A model generated the notes under the pieces. That model saw nothing but the letters and a program-made list of their open reading frames with translations, had not been told where the DNA came from and ran no database searches. The translations under genes were made by a program, and so were the position numbers. 64,000 nt of DNA, from contig JAODAV010000008.1 of the NCBI GenBank assembly GCA_025463605.1, positions 223,568 to 287,567 on the forward strand, read 5' to 3'. The number at the start of each line of letters is the position of its first letter. The stretch's first letter is position 1. The stretch comes from Rhodoglobus sp. (lineage in GTDB: Bacteria > Actinomycetota > Actinomycetes > Actinomycetales > Microbacteriaceae). This document shows positions 1 to 7,329 of the stretch, one piece after another.

Positions 1-1
1 C

Positions 2-874
2 ACCAAGGGGCAAGACGACGTCGCCGACAACGCGAAGGAGATGGGCGACGGTGTCGCTGCCAACGGCGGCAAGTTCGAAGAGCTGGCAGATAAGGCTGAC
101 GGCTCGCTCGGCGAGATCGGTGAGGGCCTCCTGGGCATTGCAGGAATTGCGGGCGGCGTTGGCGGTGTCGTTACGACTGTTGTTGGCGGGGCCGTCGACT
201 TTGTCACCCAGAAGATTGAGGACCAGACCGCCGCCGCGGAAGAACTCAAGACCCGATTCATTGACGCGTACCAGACGGCTGCGGAAGAGGGCCGCAACTA
301 CCTCGATACCGCTCAAATCGTCGCAGCGGCGTCCGACATCTTTTTCGACCCAGCCAAGATGGATGAGTACCGCACCAAGGCCGCGGCTGTGGGCGTTGAC
401 GTGCAGACCTATGTGCTCGCGCAAGCGGGGAGCTACGAAGACCTCGCTGTTGTGATCGAAGCGGCGAAGCAGAAGGAACAGGAGCGAGTCGACGCCATCG
501 ACTCAGCTCGTGGCGGCGAAGCCTACGTTGCCGAGGTGGACGGAATCCGCGACATCATCGCCGAAAACGAAACCCTCATCCAGACGCACAAGGACGGCGC
601 CTCAGCAGCCGAGAACGCGCAGGCAATCAAAGACCAGCTCTCCCAGAACGAACGCAACCAAATCAAGCGAACGTCAGAAGCAGACCAAGCCCGCTACGAA
701 GCGCTGGCGACTGCGTACGACACGGCCACAACACGACCGCCCATCGATGTTCCGGTCAACCTCGACGTGCCCGACGTGGATGGCGTGCTGGACGGGCTGC
801 AGCGTGCTGTCTCTCGCCGGCCGATCAATGTGACGGTGAACGGCTACACCCGTAACGGGGAGCGGATCGTATGA
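2..874 (+). CDS. Phage tail tape-measure-like protein, C-terminal part (5' end outside window)
   Basis: The frame is open from base 2, so the N-terminus lies outside the window; about 290 residues are visible. They show a Gly/Val-rich hydrophobic stretch (visible residues about 42-67), then a long Glu/Ala/Gln-rich region predicted as helix or coiled coil, and a short beta-like tail ending in NVTVNGYTRNGERIV. Hydrophobic patches plus long helices, directly upstream of tail-component genes and joined to the next one by a 4-bp ATGA overlap, fit the C-terminal end of a tape-measure protein that sets tail length. The assignment rests mainly on position and composition; another large tail protein remains possible. 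Confidence 0.55.
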   Translation, partial: TKGQDDVADNAKEMGDGVAANGGKFEELADKADGSLGEIGEGLLGIAGIAGGVGGVVTTVVGGAVDFVTQKIEDQTAAAEELKTRFIDAYQTAAEEGRNYLDTAQIVAAASDIFFDPAKMDEYRTKAAAVGVDVQTYVLAQAGSYEDLAVVIEAAKQKEQERVDAIDSARGGEAYVAEVDGIRDIIAENETLIQTHKDGASAAENAQAIKDQLSQNERNQIKRTSEADQARYEALATAYDTATTRPPIDVPVNLDVPDVDGVLDGLQRAVSRRPINVTVNGYTRNGERIV

Positions 875-1230
875 GCGCCACCATCACGCGAGGCGCGACC
901 GTCCTCTCGCCCACCCTTGTGCTCGGCTACGAGTCAAGTCGCCGCAGTGGCAACATCGTGCACAAGATTCTCGGCCGCGAAGATCCCGACGTTACCTTCG
1001 CGCCAGCAGGCCTGCGAACGGGAACGCTTCGAATATTCTGCCTCGACCAAACCGACGCAATCGCGACGGAGGCGCTTCACACGGAGGTCGGTGTGTTCGT
1101 TCTCGCCGACCCGGAAGTTGCCGGGATCGACATGTCGTACGTGCCTTCCGGAGACATTCGCTCACGTCTGGACGACCGGACGGTGACCCGCTGGGTTGTT
1201 GAAATTGATTATCAGGAGGTTGCACCATGA
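871..1230 (+). CDS. Phage tail protein, small (distal-tail or minor-tail component, unassigned)
   Basis: A 119-residue soluble, beta-rich protein with no membrane segment. It starts inside the stop of the tape-measure-like gene (ATGA at 871-874) and ends inside the start of the large tail gene (ATGA at 1227-1230), so the three are translationally coupled. I do not recognise a specific family. Its position between tape measure and the modular minor tail protein is where siphovirus distal-tail proteins are usually encoded, which is inference from gene order only. Confidence 0.6.
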   Translation: MSATITRGATVLSPTLVLGYESSRRSGNIVHKILGREDPDVTFAPAGLRTGTLRIFCLDQTDAIATEALHTEVGVFVLADPEVAGIDMSYVPSGDIRSRLDDRTVTRWVVEIDYQEVAP

Positions 1231-3473
1231 GCCTCCTGAGCGCCCACGCAGTCTCCGCGGTGGTGCAGCTTGACACTCCCGTTGAGCTGTCGATCGAAGA
1301 CGCCAGCGTGACGCTTGACGATTCTTGGGCTCCCTACGGGCAAGCACGACTGACGTGCTTCACGCCCGCCGATCTCGACGTTCTGGACGAGATCGACCCG
1401 AAGGAGGACATTCGGGTCACCCTGGATCTTGCTCGCACTCTCAACCTGCCCTCGGCGCGGAGCTTCGACCTCGGGCTGCGCTCACGCGAGATAGACCACG
1501 AGGCCGGAACCATGGTTCTCGAGCTCGCCACCGACGAGGCGCTTCTGCAGGACTACACTCTGCTCACCACGGCCACGGAACGCACGTACGGCCTGAGCGT
1601 CCGGACCGCTGTCGCCTACGCGCTGGCGAAGATCAGTGCAGCGCTCTACTCGGAGCCGACCCTCACGAACCTGGTACCGAATCCTTCGGGCGAAACGGCA
1701 ACCACCGGCTACACGATCTCGGCGGGCACAGGCGGAACGGCAGCAATCACCAACCCCACGAGCACTACCGCATTCGGCTCGAAGGTAATACGGGCGACGT
1801 GGTCCGTGGCGTCAACTGCTGGCAATGCGATTCTCACCTACAGCACCACGTCGGTGACGGCCGGGCACACCTACAGCTTCGGCATCGGTCACGTCCGCGC
1901 ATCCGTTGCCAAGACGCTCCGTTTCCTCGTGAACTGGTACACCTCAGGCGGTGGATTCGTGGGCCAGTCCACGAACGTCACGGTCGCGGTGAGCGCCGGA
2001 GTCGTCTCGACCGGCTTCAAGCTCGAGGGGGTCGTCGCTCCGCCCACCGCGGGCAAAGCCGACTTCATCGTCATTGATCTCGGTGCCGTGTGGCCCGTCG
2101 CCTCCTACCTAGAAGTCGACGGGTTGCTGTTGGTGGAAGCGTCGACCTTGCCCGCCTACTTCGACGGCTCGAGCACAGACGGCACGGACTACACGTATGC
2201 ATGGACCGGCACCGCCAATGCTTCCACCAGCACCAAGGCCCTGTATCTGTTCGACGGCACCCTTGAGTCTGACGCGGTCGAGGCCGTGCGTACCAACCTC
2301 TTCACAAACCCCAATTTCGAAGCCGCCTCGACGGGATTCACGAACAACCTGGGCGGGGCTCAAGCCCGCTCGAGCACAGTGGCGCGCACCGACACCTACT
2401 CCATGGCCGTCACGCGTTCAGCGGCCACGGATGACTACGTGTACGTGAACATCGCGGCCACAGCGGGCACTACCTACGTGATCTCGGCGTGGGTGCGGCA
2501 CACCGCCAACGGCGCGTCGCAGTTCAGCCGGGGACTGCACGTTGAGAACGTCGGTGGTGTCGTCGCCACTCAGGACGTCGCGTACTCGACCACCCTCAAC
2601 ACGTGGGAGCGGATGAGTGTCACCTTCACCGCACCCGCTAGCACCACGGCCCTGAGTATTCGCTTCTATGCCGCGACCTCGACCACGGTGTACGTCGACA
2701 ACCTGCTCATCACGGCCGGTTCCGACCTCATTGCTTACTTCGATGGCGGCAACCTAGACGGGCGCGTTGCGGGTCTGTACGCGACGGCGTGGACCGGCAC
2801 CGCGAACGCATCCACATCCACCCTCACCAACCTCTCGCACACAGACGCGACTATCTGGGCGCCGGGCGTGAGCGCGTGGAAGTACGTTGAGCCACTCCTG
2901 CAAGCCACCAACCTCAAGCTGTACTGCGACGAGAACCGCGTCTGGCACCTCATCGAGGGCACGCTGGTGGTCGACGGTGTGGTGACGGTCGCGGAGGCAT
3001 TCAACCTCAAGGCGGGCCGGGAGCTGATCTCGAGGGACGACGCCGGGGACTGGTATCTCGGCGTTGCAATCAAGTACGCATGGACCGACGCGGAAGGCGA
3101 GCAGCAGGTAGCCTACGACGTCGCTGGCGACCCGTCCAAGGTGCTCGTGCTCGAGTACGAGCGGCCTTACCCCGGCCCCGGAGCTGCCGCCTACGTGCTC
3201 GGCCGAGCCGAGGGCAAAGGACGCGTCTATGACCTCACAGCGATGAGCGCCTACGACGCGCAGCCCGGCAAGCAGCTCGTGGCCACCCTGCCCAATACGT
3301 CGATCCAAGTCGGTGTCGTCTCCGGCGTGACCTGGCGCTTCCCCCAGCACGACATGTCCGTGAAGTCCCGCGGACTGACCGAAGCCCCCGCCGACGCATG
3401 GCTCTTCGCCGACGACGGCCTCGCCTGGGACGAGATCGCGGTGGGCGTCGACTGGACCGAGTACACCCCGTGA
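1227..3473 (+). CDS. Large minor tail protein with two carbohydrate-binding-like modules
   Basis: A 748-residue phage structural protein preceded by a strong ribosome site (AGGAGGT near 1215). Residues 1-145 form a tail-like N-terminal domain. Two modules follow at about 145-320 and 355-515; each begins with a TNL(V/F)xNPxxE/F-type sequence, contains the aromatic Ser/Thr-rich beta strands of CBM4/9-like jelly rolls, and is closed by the near-identical linker AWTGTANASTST (residues about 325-336 and 521-532). The C-terminal 210 residues resemble the core of actinophage minor tail proteins. Likely role: a tail-tip fibre that binds cell-wall glycans of the host. The fold assignment comes from sequence pattern only. 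Confidence 0.7.
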   Translation: MSLLSAHAVSAVVQLDTPVELSIEDASVTLDDSWAPYGQARLTCFTPADLDVLDEIDPKEDIRVTLDLARTLNLPSARSFDLGLRSREIDHEAGTMVLELATDEALLQDYTLLTTATERTYGLSVRTAVAYALAKISAALYSEPTLTNLVPNPSGETATTGYTISAGTGGTAAITNPTSTTAFGSKVIRATWSVASTAGNAILTYSTTSVTAGHTYSFGIGHVRASVAKTLRFLVNWYTSGGGFVGQSTNVTVAVSAGVVSTGFKLEGVVAPPTAGKADFIVIDLGAVWPVASYLEVDGLLLVEASTLPAYFDGSSTDGTDYTYAWTGTANASTSTKALYLFDGTLESDAVEAVRTNLFTNPNFEAASTGFTNNLGGAQARSSTVARTDTYSMAVTRSAATDDYVYVNIAATAGTTYVISAWVRHTANGASQFSRGLHVENVGGVVATQDVAYSTTLNTWERMSVTFTAPASTTALSIRFYAATSTTVYVDNLLITAGSDLIAYFDGGNLDGRVAGLYATAWTGTANASTSTLTNLSHTDATIWAPGVSAWKYVEPLLQATNLKLYCDENRVWHLIEGTLVVDGVVTVAEAFNLKAGRELISRDDAGDWYLGVAIKYAWTDAEGEQQVAYDVAGDPSKVLVLEYERPYPGPGAAAYVLGRAEGKGRVYDLTAMSAYDAQPGKQLVATLPNTSIQVGVVSGVTWRFPQHDMSVKSRGLTEAPADAWLFADDGLAWDEIAVGVDWTEYTP

Positions 3474-3489
3474 CGAAGAAGGAGCTCTA

Positions 3490-3726
3490 ATGGCAATCGG
3501 AGACGCCGCGGCCGCGGCCGGGCTCGAGGTAGTGCCGAGCACTCAGGATCTCAAGCAGGGCTACGCACGGATCAATCAGAAGGGCGACGAACTCGCGGCG
3601 GAAATGACCGCTCGCGCCGCCGCCGACACAGCTCTCGGCACCTCGAAGTTCGACGCGGCCAAGATCATCTACAGCGCCACCACCCCCACCTACGTCGCCG
3701 GGGCGATCTGGCTCAAGCCGGTCTAA
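3490..3726 (+). CDS. Small phage structural protein, unknown
   Basis: A 78-residue Ala-rich protein, preceded by AGGAGCTCTA (Shine-Dalgarno GGAG at 3481-3484). The middle (DLKQGYARINQKGDELAAEM) looks helical and the C-terminal SATTPTYVAGAIWLKPV is a short beta-type tail often found at the end of small baseplate-associated phage proteins. Its stop TAA shares a base with the next ATG (TAATG at 3724-3728), so it belongs to the tail operon. No specific function is recognised. Confidence 0.6.
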   Translation: MAIGDAAAAAGLEVVPSTQDLKQGYARINQKGDELAAEMTARAAADTALGTSKFDAAKIIYSATTPTYVAGAIWLKPV

Positions 3727-4232
3727 TGACAAACTACGACGCCGCGCTCGGCACCCAGTACACGATCCGGCTCACGGTCACTTTGACGAGCCAGAACATC
3801 GCTGCGAACCAGAGCACCGTCGCATGGAGCCTCACCGCAATCAAGAACAGCGGCAGCGGATTCAGCAACGCCAGCCCCACCCCGTGGAACGTCTCGATCG
3901 GCGGCACCGGGTACAGCGGGAACATCGCGAGCTACAACTTCGCCTCGTACTCGTCGCTGCTTCTCGCATCCGGCTCGACAACGCTCACGCACGCCGCCAA
4001 CGGCACGCTCAACCCTTCAGTGGCGGGTAACTGGAATCCGAACAACGCGCCCGCGCTCGCGTTCGGCAACGCCTCCGGCAGCTTCCCCTTGCCAGACATC
4101 CCGCGGGGACCGTTCTACGGCACAGCCGGTTCGTACCAGCGCACCCTGGCCCACTACGGCACGGGCGGCTCATACCAACAGGTGCTCGTCTACTACGGCA
4201 GCGGCGGCACGTGGAACCTAGTTGGAGGCTGA
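3726..4232 (+). CDS. Phage receptor-binding or minor tail protein with C-terminal short tandem repeats
   Basis: A 168-residue, Ser/Thr/Gly/Asn-rich beta protein. Residues 1-125 have an Ig- or lectin-like pattern of alternating short strands (IRLTVTLTSQN, STVAWSLTAIKN, SLLLASGSTTLTH). Residues about 131-168 are three tandem repeats of roughly 12 residues built on YGTAGSYQ, YGTGGSYQ and YGSGGTWN. Such Tyr/Gly repeats are typical of surface-exposed tips of phage tails. It lies last in the structural operon, before the lysis-type genes, which fits a tip protein. The receptor is unknown. Confidence 0.6.
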   Translation: MTNYDAALGTQYTIRLTVTLTSQNIAANQSTVAWSLTAIKNSGSGFSNASPTPWNVSIGGTGYSGNIASYNFASYSSLLLASGSTTLTHAANGTLNPSVAGNWNPNNAPALAFGNASGSFPLPDIPRGPFYGTAGSYQRTLAHYGTGGSYQQVLVYYGSGGTWNLVGG

Positions 4233-4233
4233 G

Positions 4234-4443
4234 ATGACCGATGACCGCGCAAGTCTCGGGAAGGTCTATGACGCGATACAGGCCGTGCAGTTGGACATAG
4301 CCGTCATCAAGACAGCGCTACCCGACATCACCGACCACGAAGCCCGCATCCGGTCCCTCGAGCGTCGCCAGTGGATGATCGCTGGCGCACTAGTGCTGCT
4401 CACCACGGGCAGCACGTACCTGCAACTCATCTTTAGGAGCTAG
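4234..4443 (+). CDS. XhlA-like phage lysis-associated membrane protein
   Basis: A 69-residue protein: a heptad-patterned N-terminal half (VYDAIQAVQLDIAVIKTAL, then ARIRSLERRQW) followed by one C-terminal membrane helix (MIAGALVLLTTGSTYLQLI). This layout is that of the XhlA/hemolysin family found with phage holins. The ATG at 4234 is chosen over the in-frame TTG at 4222 because GGAGG at 4224-4228 sits five bases upstream. It is followed two bases later by the holin-like gene. Confidence 0.6.
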   Translation: MTDDRASLGKVYDAIQAVQLDIAVIKTALPDITDHEARIRSLERRQWMIAGALVLLTTGSTYLQLIFRS

Positions 4444-4445
4444 CC

Positions 4446-4634
4446 ATGCTGTCCAAGTACCCCGCTGTCCGAGTTGCCATCTACCTCCTCGCGGTGGCTT
4501 CGCAGATCGCTTCGTTCTTTGTGTTCATCGTGAACAAGGATCTTGCTTCGGCCTTCGTTTCGACCTCTAGCGTGCTGACTGCCATTGCCGGCGTGACCGC
4601 TCTCACGAACATCACACCCGTCACCAGTCGCTAG
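4446..4634 (+). CDS. Holin-like small membrane protein
   Basis: A 62-residue protein with two likely membrane helices (VAIYLLAVASQIASFFVFI and SVLTAIAGVTALTNITPV) separated by a short turn with NKD. AGGAG at 4436-4440 supports the start. Size, two-helix topology and position after the XhlA-like gene support a phage holin, which would let an endolysin reach the cell wall. No endolysin gene follows; if the element has one it must lie upstream of the window. Confidence 0.6.
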   Translation: MLSKYPAVRVAIYLLAVASQIASFFVFIVNKDLASAFVSTSSVLTAIAGVTALTNITPVTSR

Positions 4635-5089
4635 TCCCGTTCCGTTCGCAGCGGTGTGTTCGCCGTCGTCGTCCACTCTGGGTAACGCCGTTCGATGATG
4701 CTGTCCGCTGGGTGCCCCTTGGGACTGTGGTCGGCGATGAAGTATGTGTGGATTGCGCTGCAAGCCCCGCGAAGGGTGCGGTAGTAGCCGACTAGTTCCC
4801 GGTCGGCTGAGTCTTGCGCCCACCGGTCTGCCCGGTACCCGAGCGCATCACCGCGGCGCACGAAAACGATGAGACCGTACGGTTTACGGAATGCGTCGAG
4901 CATCACCCAATGGCCGGGTTGGTACTCTTCCGCCGCCATGATGGGGTGCCAGTCGGCCAAGCCTTGCTCCTTTGTCTCGGAGCAGCCGGCCCTGCAGGGA
5001 ACGATTCTATCCGTTTGGCACGCGGTGCAATCCGAATGGGTAGCATCCCAAAATCCGCGGTTGAGCAACGTGCGTACCCGTGTAAGCAT
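4631..5089 (-). CDS. Unknown phage-element protein, reverse orientation
   Basis: A frame of 152 residues opposite to the tail operon, ending 4 bases inside the holin-like gene. The part after residue 51 (MAAEEYQPGHWVMLDAFRKPYGLI and onward, with RRGDALGYRADRW) has the composition of a real small globular protein. The N-terminal 50 residues carry four cysteines in a CxxC-then-CxxxC arrangement (21, 24, 32, 36) that could bind zinc. The ATG at 5089 has no clear ribosome site and lies only 6 bases from the divergent excisionase-like start; the inner ATG at 4939 is an alternative start. No function is recognised. Confidence 0.5.
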   Translation of the reverse strand: MLTRVRTLLNRGFWDATHSDCTACQTDRIVPCRAGCSETKEQGLADWHPIMAAEEYQPGHWVMLDAFRKPYGLIVFVRRGDALGYRADRWAQDSADRELVGYYRTLRGACSAIHTYFIADHSPKGHPADSIIERRYPEWTTTANTPLRTERD

Positions 5090-5095
5090 CGTGCC

Positions 5096-5293
5096 ATGTC
5101 AGTGAAGAGAATCGAGTTTGCTCCAGCCCTGATGACACGGGAAGCGGTGGCCTATTACATCGGAGGCTCGCTTCGGGAAGTTGACGAGCTGCGGGCTATG
5201 AGAGAGATAACCGCAGTCGGTGACGGCAAGCGTGTTCGCTTCCGCAAGACCGATATCGACGCATGGATTAGTCGTCTGAAGGAGCGAAGGTAA
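5096..5293 (+). CDS. Excisionase-like helix-turn-helix protein 1
   Basis: A 65-residue protein. The core TREAVAYYIGGSLREVDELRAMREI followed by GKRVRFRKTDIDAWISRLKERR is the winged-helix excisionase/MerR-like fold: helix-turn-helix, then a wing with Arg-rich strand, then a final helix. I chose the ATG at 5096 because this fold begins just after it. Its start is only 6 bases from that of the divergent gene, so the two share a very compact promoter and are probably leaderless. Likely role: DNA binding for excision or lysogeny control. Confidence 0.65.
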   Translation: MSVKRIEFAPALMTREAVAYYIGGSLREVDELRAMREITAVGDGKRVRFRKTDIDAWISRLKERR

Positions 5294-5316
5294 ACAGGCC
5301 CGGAGTACGGTAAGGC

Positions 5317-5517
5317 ATGGACCATGACCGTCCCGCCCCCGTGCCGATTGCGTACAGCATCAACGACGCCGCCCGCGCGATTGGCCAGTCAGTGCCCACG
5401 ATCAAGAGGGCTATCGCTAAAGGCGACTTGACGCCTCGCTACCCGAACTCGAAGCCAATCATCTTGCATGAGGATCTGCTGGCGTGGGCGCGTGCGCTGC
5501 CAGTGGAACGACCATGA
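5317..5517 (+). CDS. Excisionase-like helix-turn-helix protein 2
   Basis: A 66-residue protein. YSINDAARAIGQSVPTIKRAIAKGDLTPRYPNSKPIILHEDLLAWARAL is the typical helix-turn-helix_17/excisionase layout: the SIN-DAA helix, VPTIKRAI recognition helix, then a wing and a closing AW helix. It is 23 bases downstream of the first such gene and overlaps the third by four bases (ATGA at 5514-5517). It probably helps choose between integration and excision or represses phage promoters. Confidence 0.7.
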   Translation: MDHDRPAPVPIAYSINDAARAIGQSVPTIKRAIAKGDLTPRYPNSKPIILHEDLLAWARALPVERP

Positions 5518-5789
5518 GCCTCGAAGACATCAACACTCTCGAGCAGACCGCCGAGTATCTTAAGATCACTCCGACCGTCCTTATCGGCTTGGCTCGAGCC
5601 GGCAAGATAGGAGCGCTCAAGCAAGGGCGCGTGTGGACCTTTCCGCGCACCGCGATTGCTGAGTACATAGAGGCGAACACGACGCCGATGCGGCCAGCGA
5701 ACCCATTCGGTCTGACGGATAGAAGTTGGCAAAGACTGCAGCGAGAACGCCGCGCAGCCGTGCCCACAGATTTGCCCACAATTGAGTAA
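5514..5789 (+). CDS. Excisionase-like helix-turn-helix protein 3
   Basis: A 91-residue protein: TLEQTAEYLKITPTVLIGLARAGKIGALKQGRVWTFPRTAIAEYIEAN is a clear helix-turn-helix_17 module (LEQTAEYL helix, turn, LIGLARAGKI recognition helix, wing GRVWTF, closing helix). The C-terminal 35 residues are basic and unassigned. The ATG at 5514 overlaps the preceding stop, giving translational coupling; an earlier in-frame GTG-type start at 5484 would lie inside the previous gene. It is the last gene before the tRNA fragment. Confidence 0.7.
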   Translation: MSLEDINTLEQTAEYLKITPTVLIGLARAGKIGALKQGRVWTFPRTAIAEYIEANTTPMRPANPFGLTDRSWQRLQRERRAAVPTDLPTIE

Positions 5790-5879
5790 GTCCGTGGGCA
5801 ATCGTGGAAATCGAAACAGCTTGTAAACCCGCTTGTCTTCAAGGATCGCGCGCTACACCTAGGCGTCCAAGGCACCCGA

Positions 5880-5929
5880 AATCGCCCTCCGGAGGCAGGG
5901 GCGCAGGTTCGAATCCTGCTGGGGGCACA
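5880..5929 (+). repeat. tRNA 3' end fragment, candidate prophage attachment site
   Basis: Bases 5903-5919 fold as a perfect T-arm (GCAGG, loop TTCGAAT, CCTGC), followed by TGGGGGC and A at 5920-5927, the 3' strand of an acceptor stem, then CA. A matching 5' acceptor strand GCCCCCA with D-arm is not seen upstream, so the gene is not complete here. A lone tRNA 3' end directly after phage genes is the usual product of integration into a tRNA gene. The length before the T-arm, with a CCTCC/GGAGG hairpin at 5887-5894, suggests a tRNA with a long variable arm (Leu or Ser), which is uncertain. Confidence 0.55.
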
Positions 5930-6125
5930 GCAGAAAATAGCTGGCCGGGCGGGACGAGCTTGTCGAGGCCTCACCGGCGAATCACGTCAGTGGCAACAGT
6001 TGGCAACAGGTGCAAAGGTTTGGCGAAAGCATGGGCCCTCGTTGTGACGTTGGCTCACGATAGCCTCTGGCCATGACCAACTCGGACCGTCAACTCGAGC
6101 CGGGTCGGGACTACAAACTGCTCCC
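5930..6125. other. Gene-free stretch beside the attachment site with a 10-bp tandem repeat
   Basis: No convincing gene. Bases 5991-6010 hold two adjacent copies of TGGCAACAG(T/G), the only clear structure. Its position next to the tRNA fragment is where integrase arm-type sites or integrase-gene remnants are found, but nothing here proves either. Confidence 0.35.
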
Positions 6126-6360
6126 CTCCACAAACTCATCAGGGCCCGAATGTTGACCAAGGAACTGTCCGACAGCTTGAAGGAGTATCGCTACAGCCTT
6201 GGGCTTTGAAGTGATTGCCAAGATCGACGAGAGCCGACGCGGCGTTCGGTTTTATGCGCGTCTTGCGAGCCCTCCGCCGCTCGCGATCTGGACCTCGCTC
6301 TTCGCAGACATCGTCCACAACTATCGAGCCGCGCTTGATGGTGTCGCTTGGACATCACCT
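6126..6360 (+). pseudogene. Frameshifted remnant of a conserved hypothetical protein
   Basis: Two frames join into one recognisable N-terminal domain. Bases 6126-6200 encode LHKLIRARMLTKELSDSLKEY and following residues, then hit TGA at 6207. One frame over, from about 6201, runs GFEVIAKIDESRRGVRFYAR, then LFADIVHNYRAALDGVAW. The pattern HN-RAALD--VW with a preceding PPP is typical of a widespread family of unknown function. Removing one base near 6204 (the C in GGGCTTT) restores a single frame. Similarity ends at about 6355, so the gene is both frameshifted and truncated. Confidence 0.55.
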
Positions 6361-6521
6361 CCCAATTCACCACCAACCTTTTTGCCCGGTCCGACCGCCC
6401 CTGCTTCACTTCCCAACCTCCCGCGCGGAACGTGTGGAGAGTGGGATCGCCGCCTATTCGTTTACCTATTCGCGATAGGTGAACGGGTAGAATACCTACG
6501 CGGCAGGCAGCTCAGCGAATC

Positions 6522-6788
6522 TCACGATGTTCGGTACACATCCGCGCGCTGCGCGACTCGCAGAATCGACACTCGGTGTTCTTCATCATCGATGTCGTAC
6601 AGGATCCGATAGCTGCCGCGGCGGGCGCTGAACGATCCGGCCAGCTCGCGCTCGAGTGGCTTACCCACGCGCCGAGGGTTGGCAGCAAGGTCTCCGTAAA
6701 CGAACTCGATGATGGCCGGGATGACGCGCTCGGGCACCCCGGACATCTCGCGCCGGGCGGTCGGCGCGAAGACGACCTCGTAACTCAC
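6522..6788 (-). CDS. RelE/ParE-family toxin
   Basis: An 88-residue protein with the complete RelE fold pattern: YEVVFAPTARREMSGVPE start, ANPRRVGKPLERELAGSFSARRGSYRILYDID in the middle and the closing VSILRVAQRADVYR. Conserved Arg and Tyr residues of the GSYRILYDID strand and the final RADVY are the family hallmarks. Such toxins cleave mRNA on the ribosome. It starts inside the stop of the antitoxin gene (ATGA, 6785-6788), the usual antitoxin-first order. Confidence 0.85.
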   Translation of the reverse strand: MSYEVVFAPTARREMSGVPERVIPAIIEFVYGDLAANPRRVGKPLERELAGSFSARRGSYRILYDIDDEEHRVSILRVAQRADVYRTS

Positions 6789-7066
6789 GCCGTGCGCTTG
6801 GGAACGCCGAACTCCGCCCGGATCTGCTCTTCGGTCAGACCTTCACCGTTGGCGAGTTCCGCGCGTGCGAGCGCGACGGTTTCGCGAGCGTCGTCCTGGC
6901 TTAGCCAGAACAGGGTCTCCTGCAGCGCGTCCCACTCGTCGACGCCAATGAGGATTGCCGCAGGACTACCGTTCTTGGTGATCGTTACTCGCTCGTGGGT
7001 CTGGGATGCCGACTCGACGAGCTCGTTGAGGCGATCCTTAACCTTCGAGATTGGCAATGTTTGCAT
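6785..7066 (-). CDS. Phd/YefM-family antitoxin
   Basis: A 93-residue protein beginning MQTLPISKVKDRLNELVESA, with ERVTITKNGSPAAILIGVDEWDALQETL, the standard Phd/YefM DNA-binding and dimerisation domain. The acidic C-terminal part (RETVALARAELANGEGLTEEQIRAEFG) would wrap the toxin. It is the first gene of the toxin-antitoxin operon and probably represses its own promoter. The pair sits beside the phage attachment scar, a common place for such modules. Confidence 0.85.
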   Translation of the reverse strand: MQTLPISKVKDRLNELVESASQTHERVTITKNGSPAAILIGVDEWDALQETLFWLSQDDARETVALARAELANGEGLTEEQIRAEFGVPKRTA

Positions 7067-7073
7067 GACTCCA

Positions 7074-7313
7074 TCATAAGCCTGAATTCGGGCCTATCGC
7101 GGGAGATTGTTCGGAGCCTGTCAGCAACGCTTCTCGAAGATCATTGCGCGCCTTCTGGTACCGCGTTCGAGCGGTCGACGGGATGCCGAGGATCTCGCCT
7201 GCCACGGCAAGCGTGAAACCTTCCCAATGCACTAATCGAACAAGCTCCGCCTGATCGGGCGACAGACGCGCTATCGCGTCCCGTACTTCAATGCCTTCAT
7301 CCGAAGGGGCCCC
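7074..7313 (-). pseudogene. ECF sigma factor remnant (region 4 only)
   Basis: The readable part, from about 7313 to 7074, encodes EVRDAIARLSPDQAELVRLV, WEGFTLAVAGEILGIPSTARTR and a short Arg-rich end: a good sigma-70 region 4 helix-turn-helix. Region 2, needed to bind core polymerase and the -10 element, is missing; upstream sequence in this frame is non-coding in character. I read it as a decayed ECF sigma gene. Confidence 0.6.
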
Positions 7314-7329
7314 GGCAAGCGGTGCGACG

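Noticed and set aside
5820..5929. A complete tRNA-Leu or tRNA-Ser gene
   Set aside because: A T-arm and the 3' acceptor strand are present, but no matching 5' acceptor strand or D-arm is seen upstream. Only a fragment can be supported.
5804..6076. A 90-codon plus-strand frame ending in GAGSNPAGGTAENS
   Set aside because: This is the translated 3' part of a tRNA, whose T-arm reads in protein as GAGSNPAGG; not a gene.
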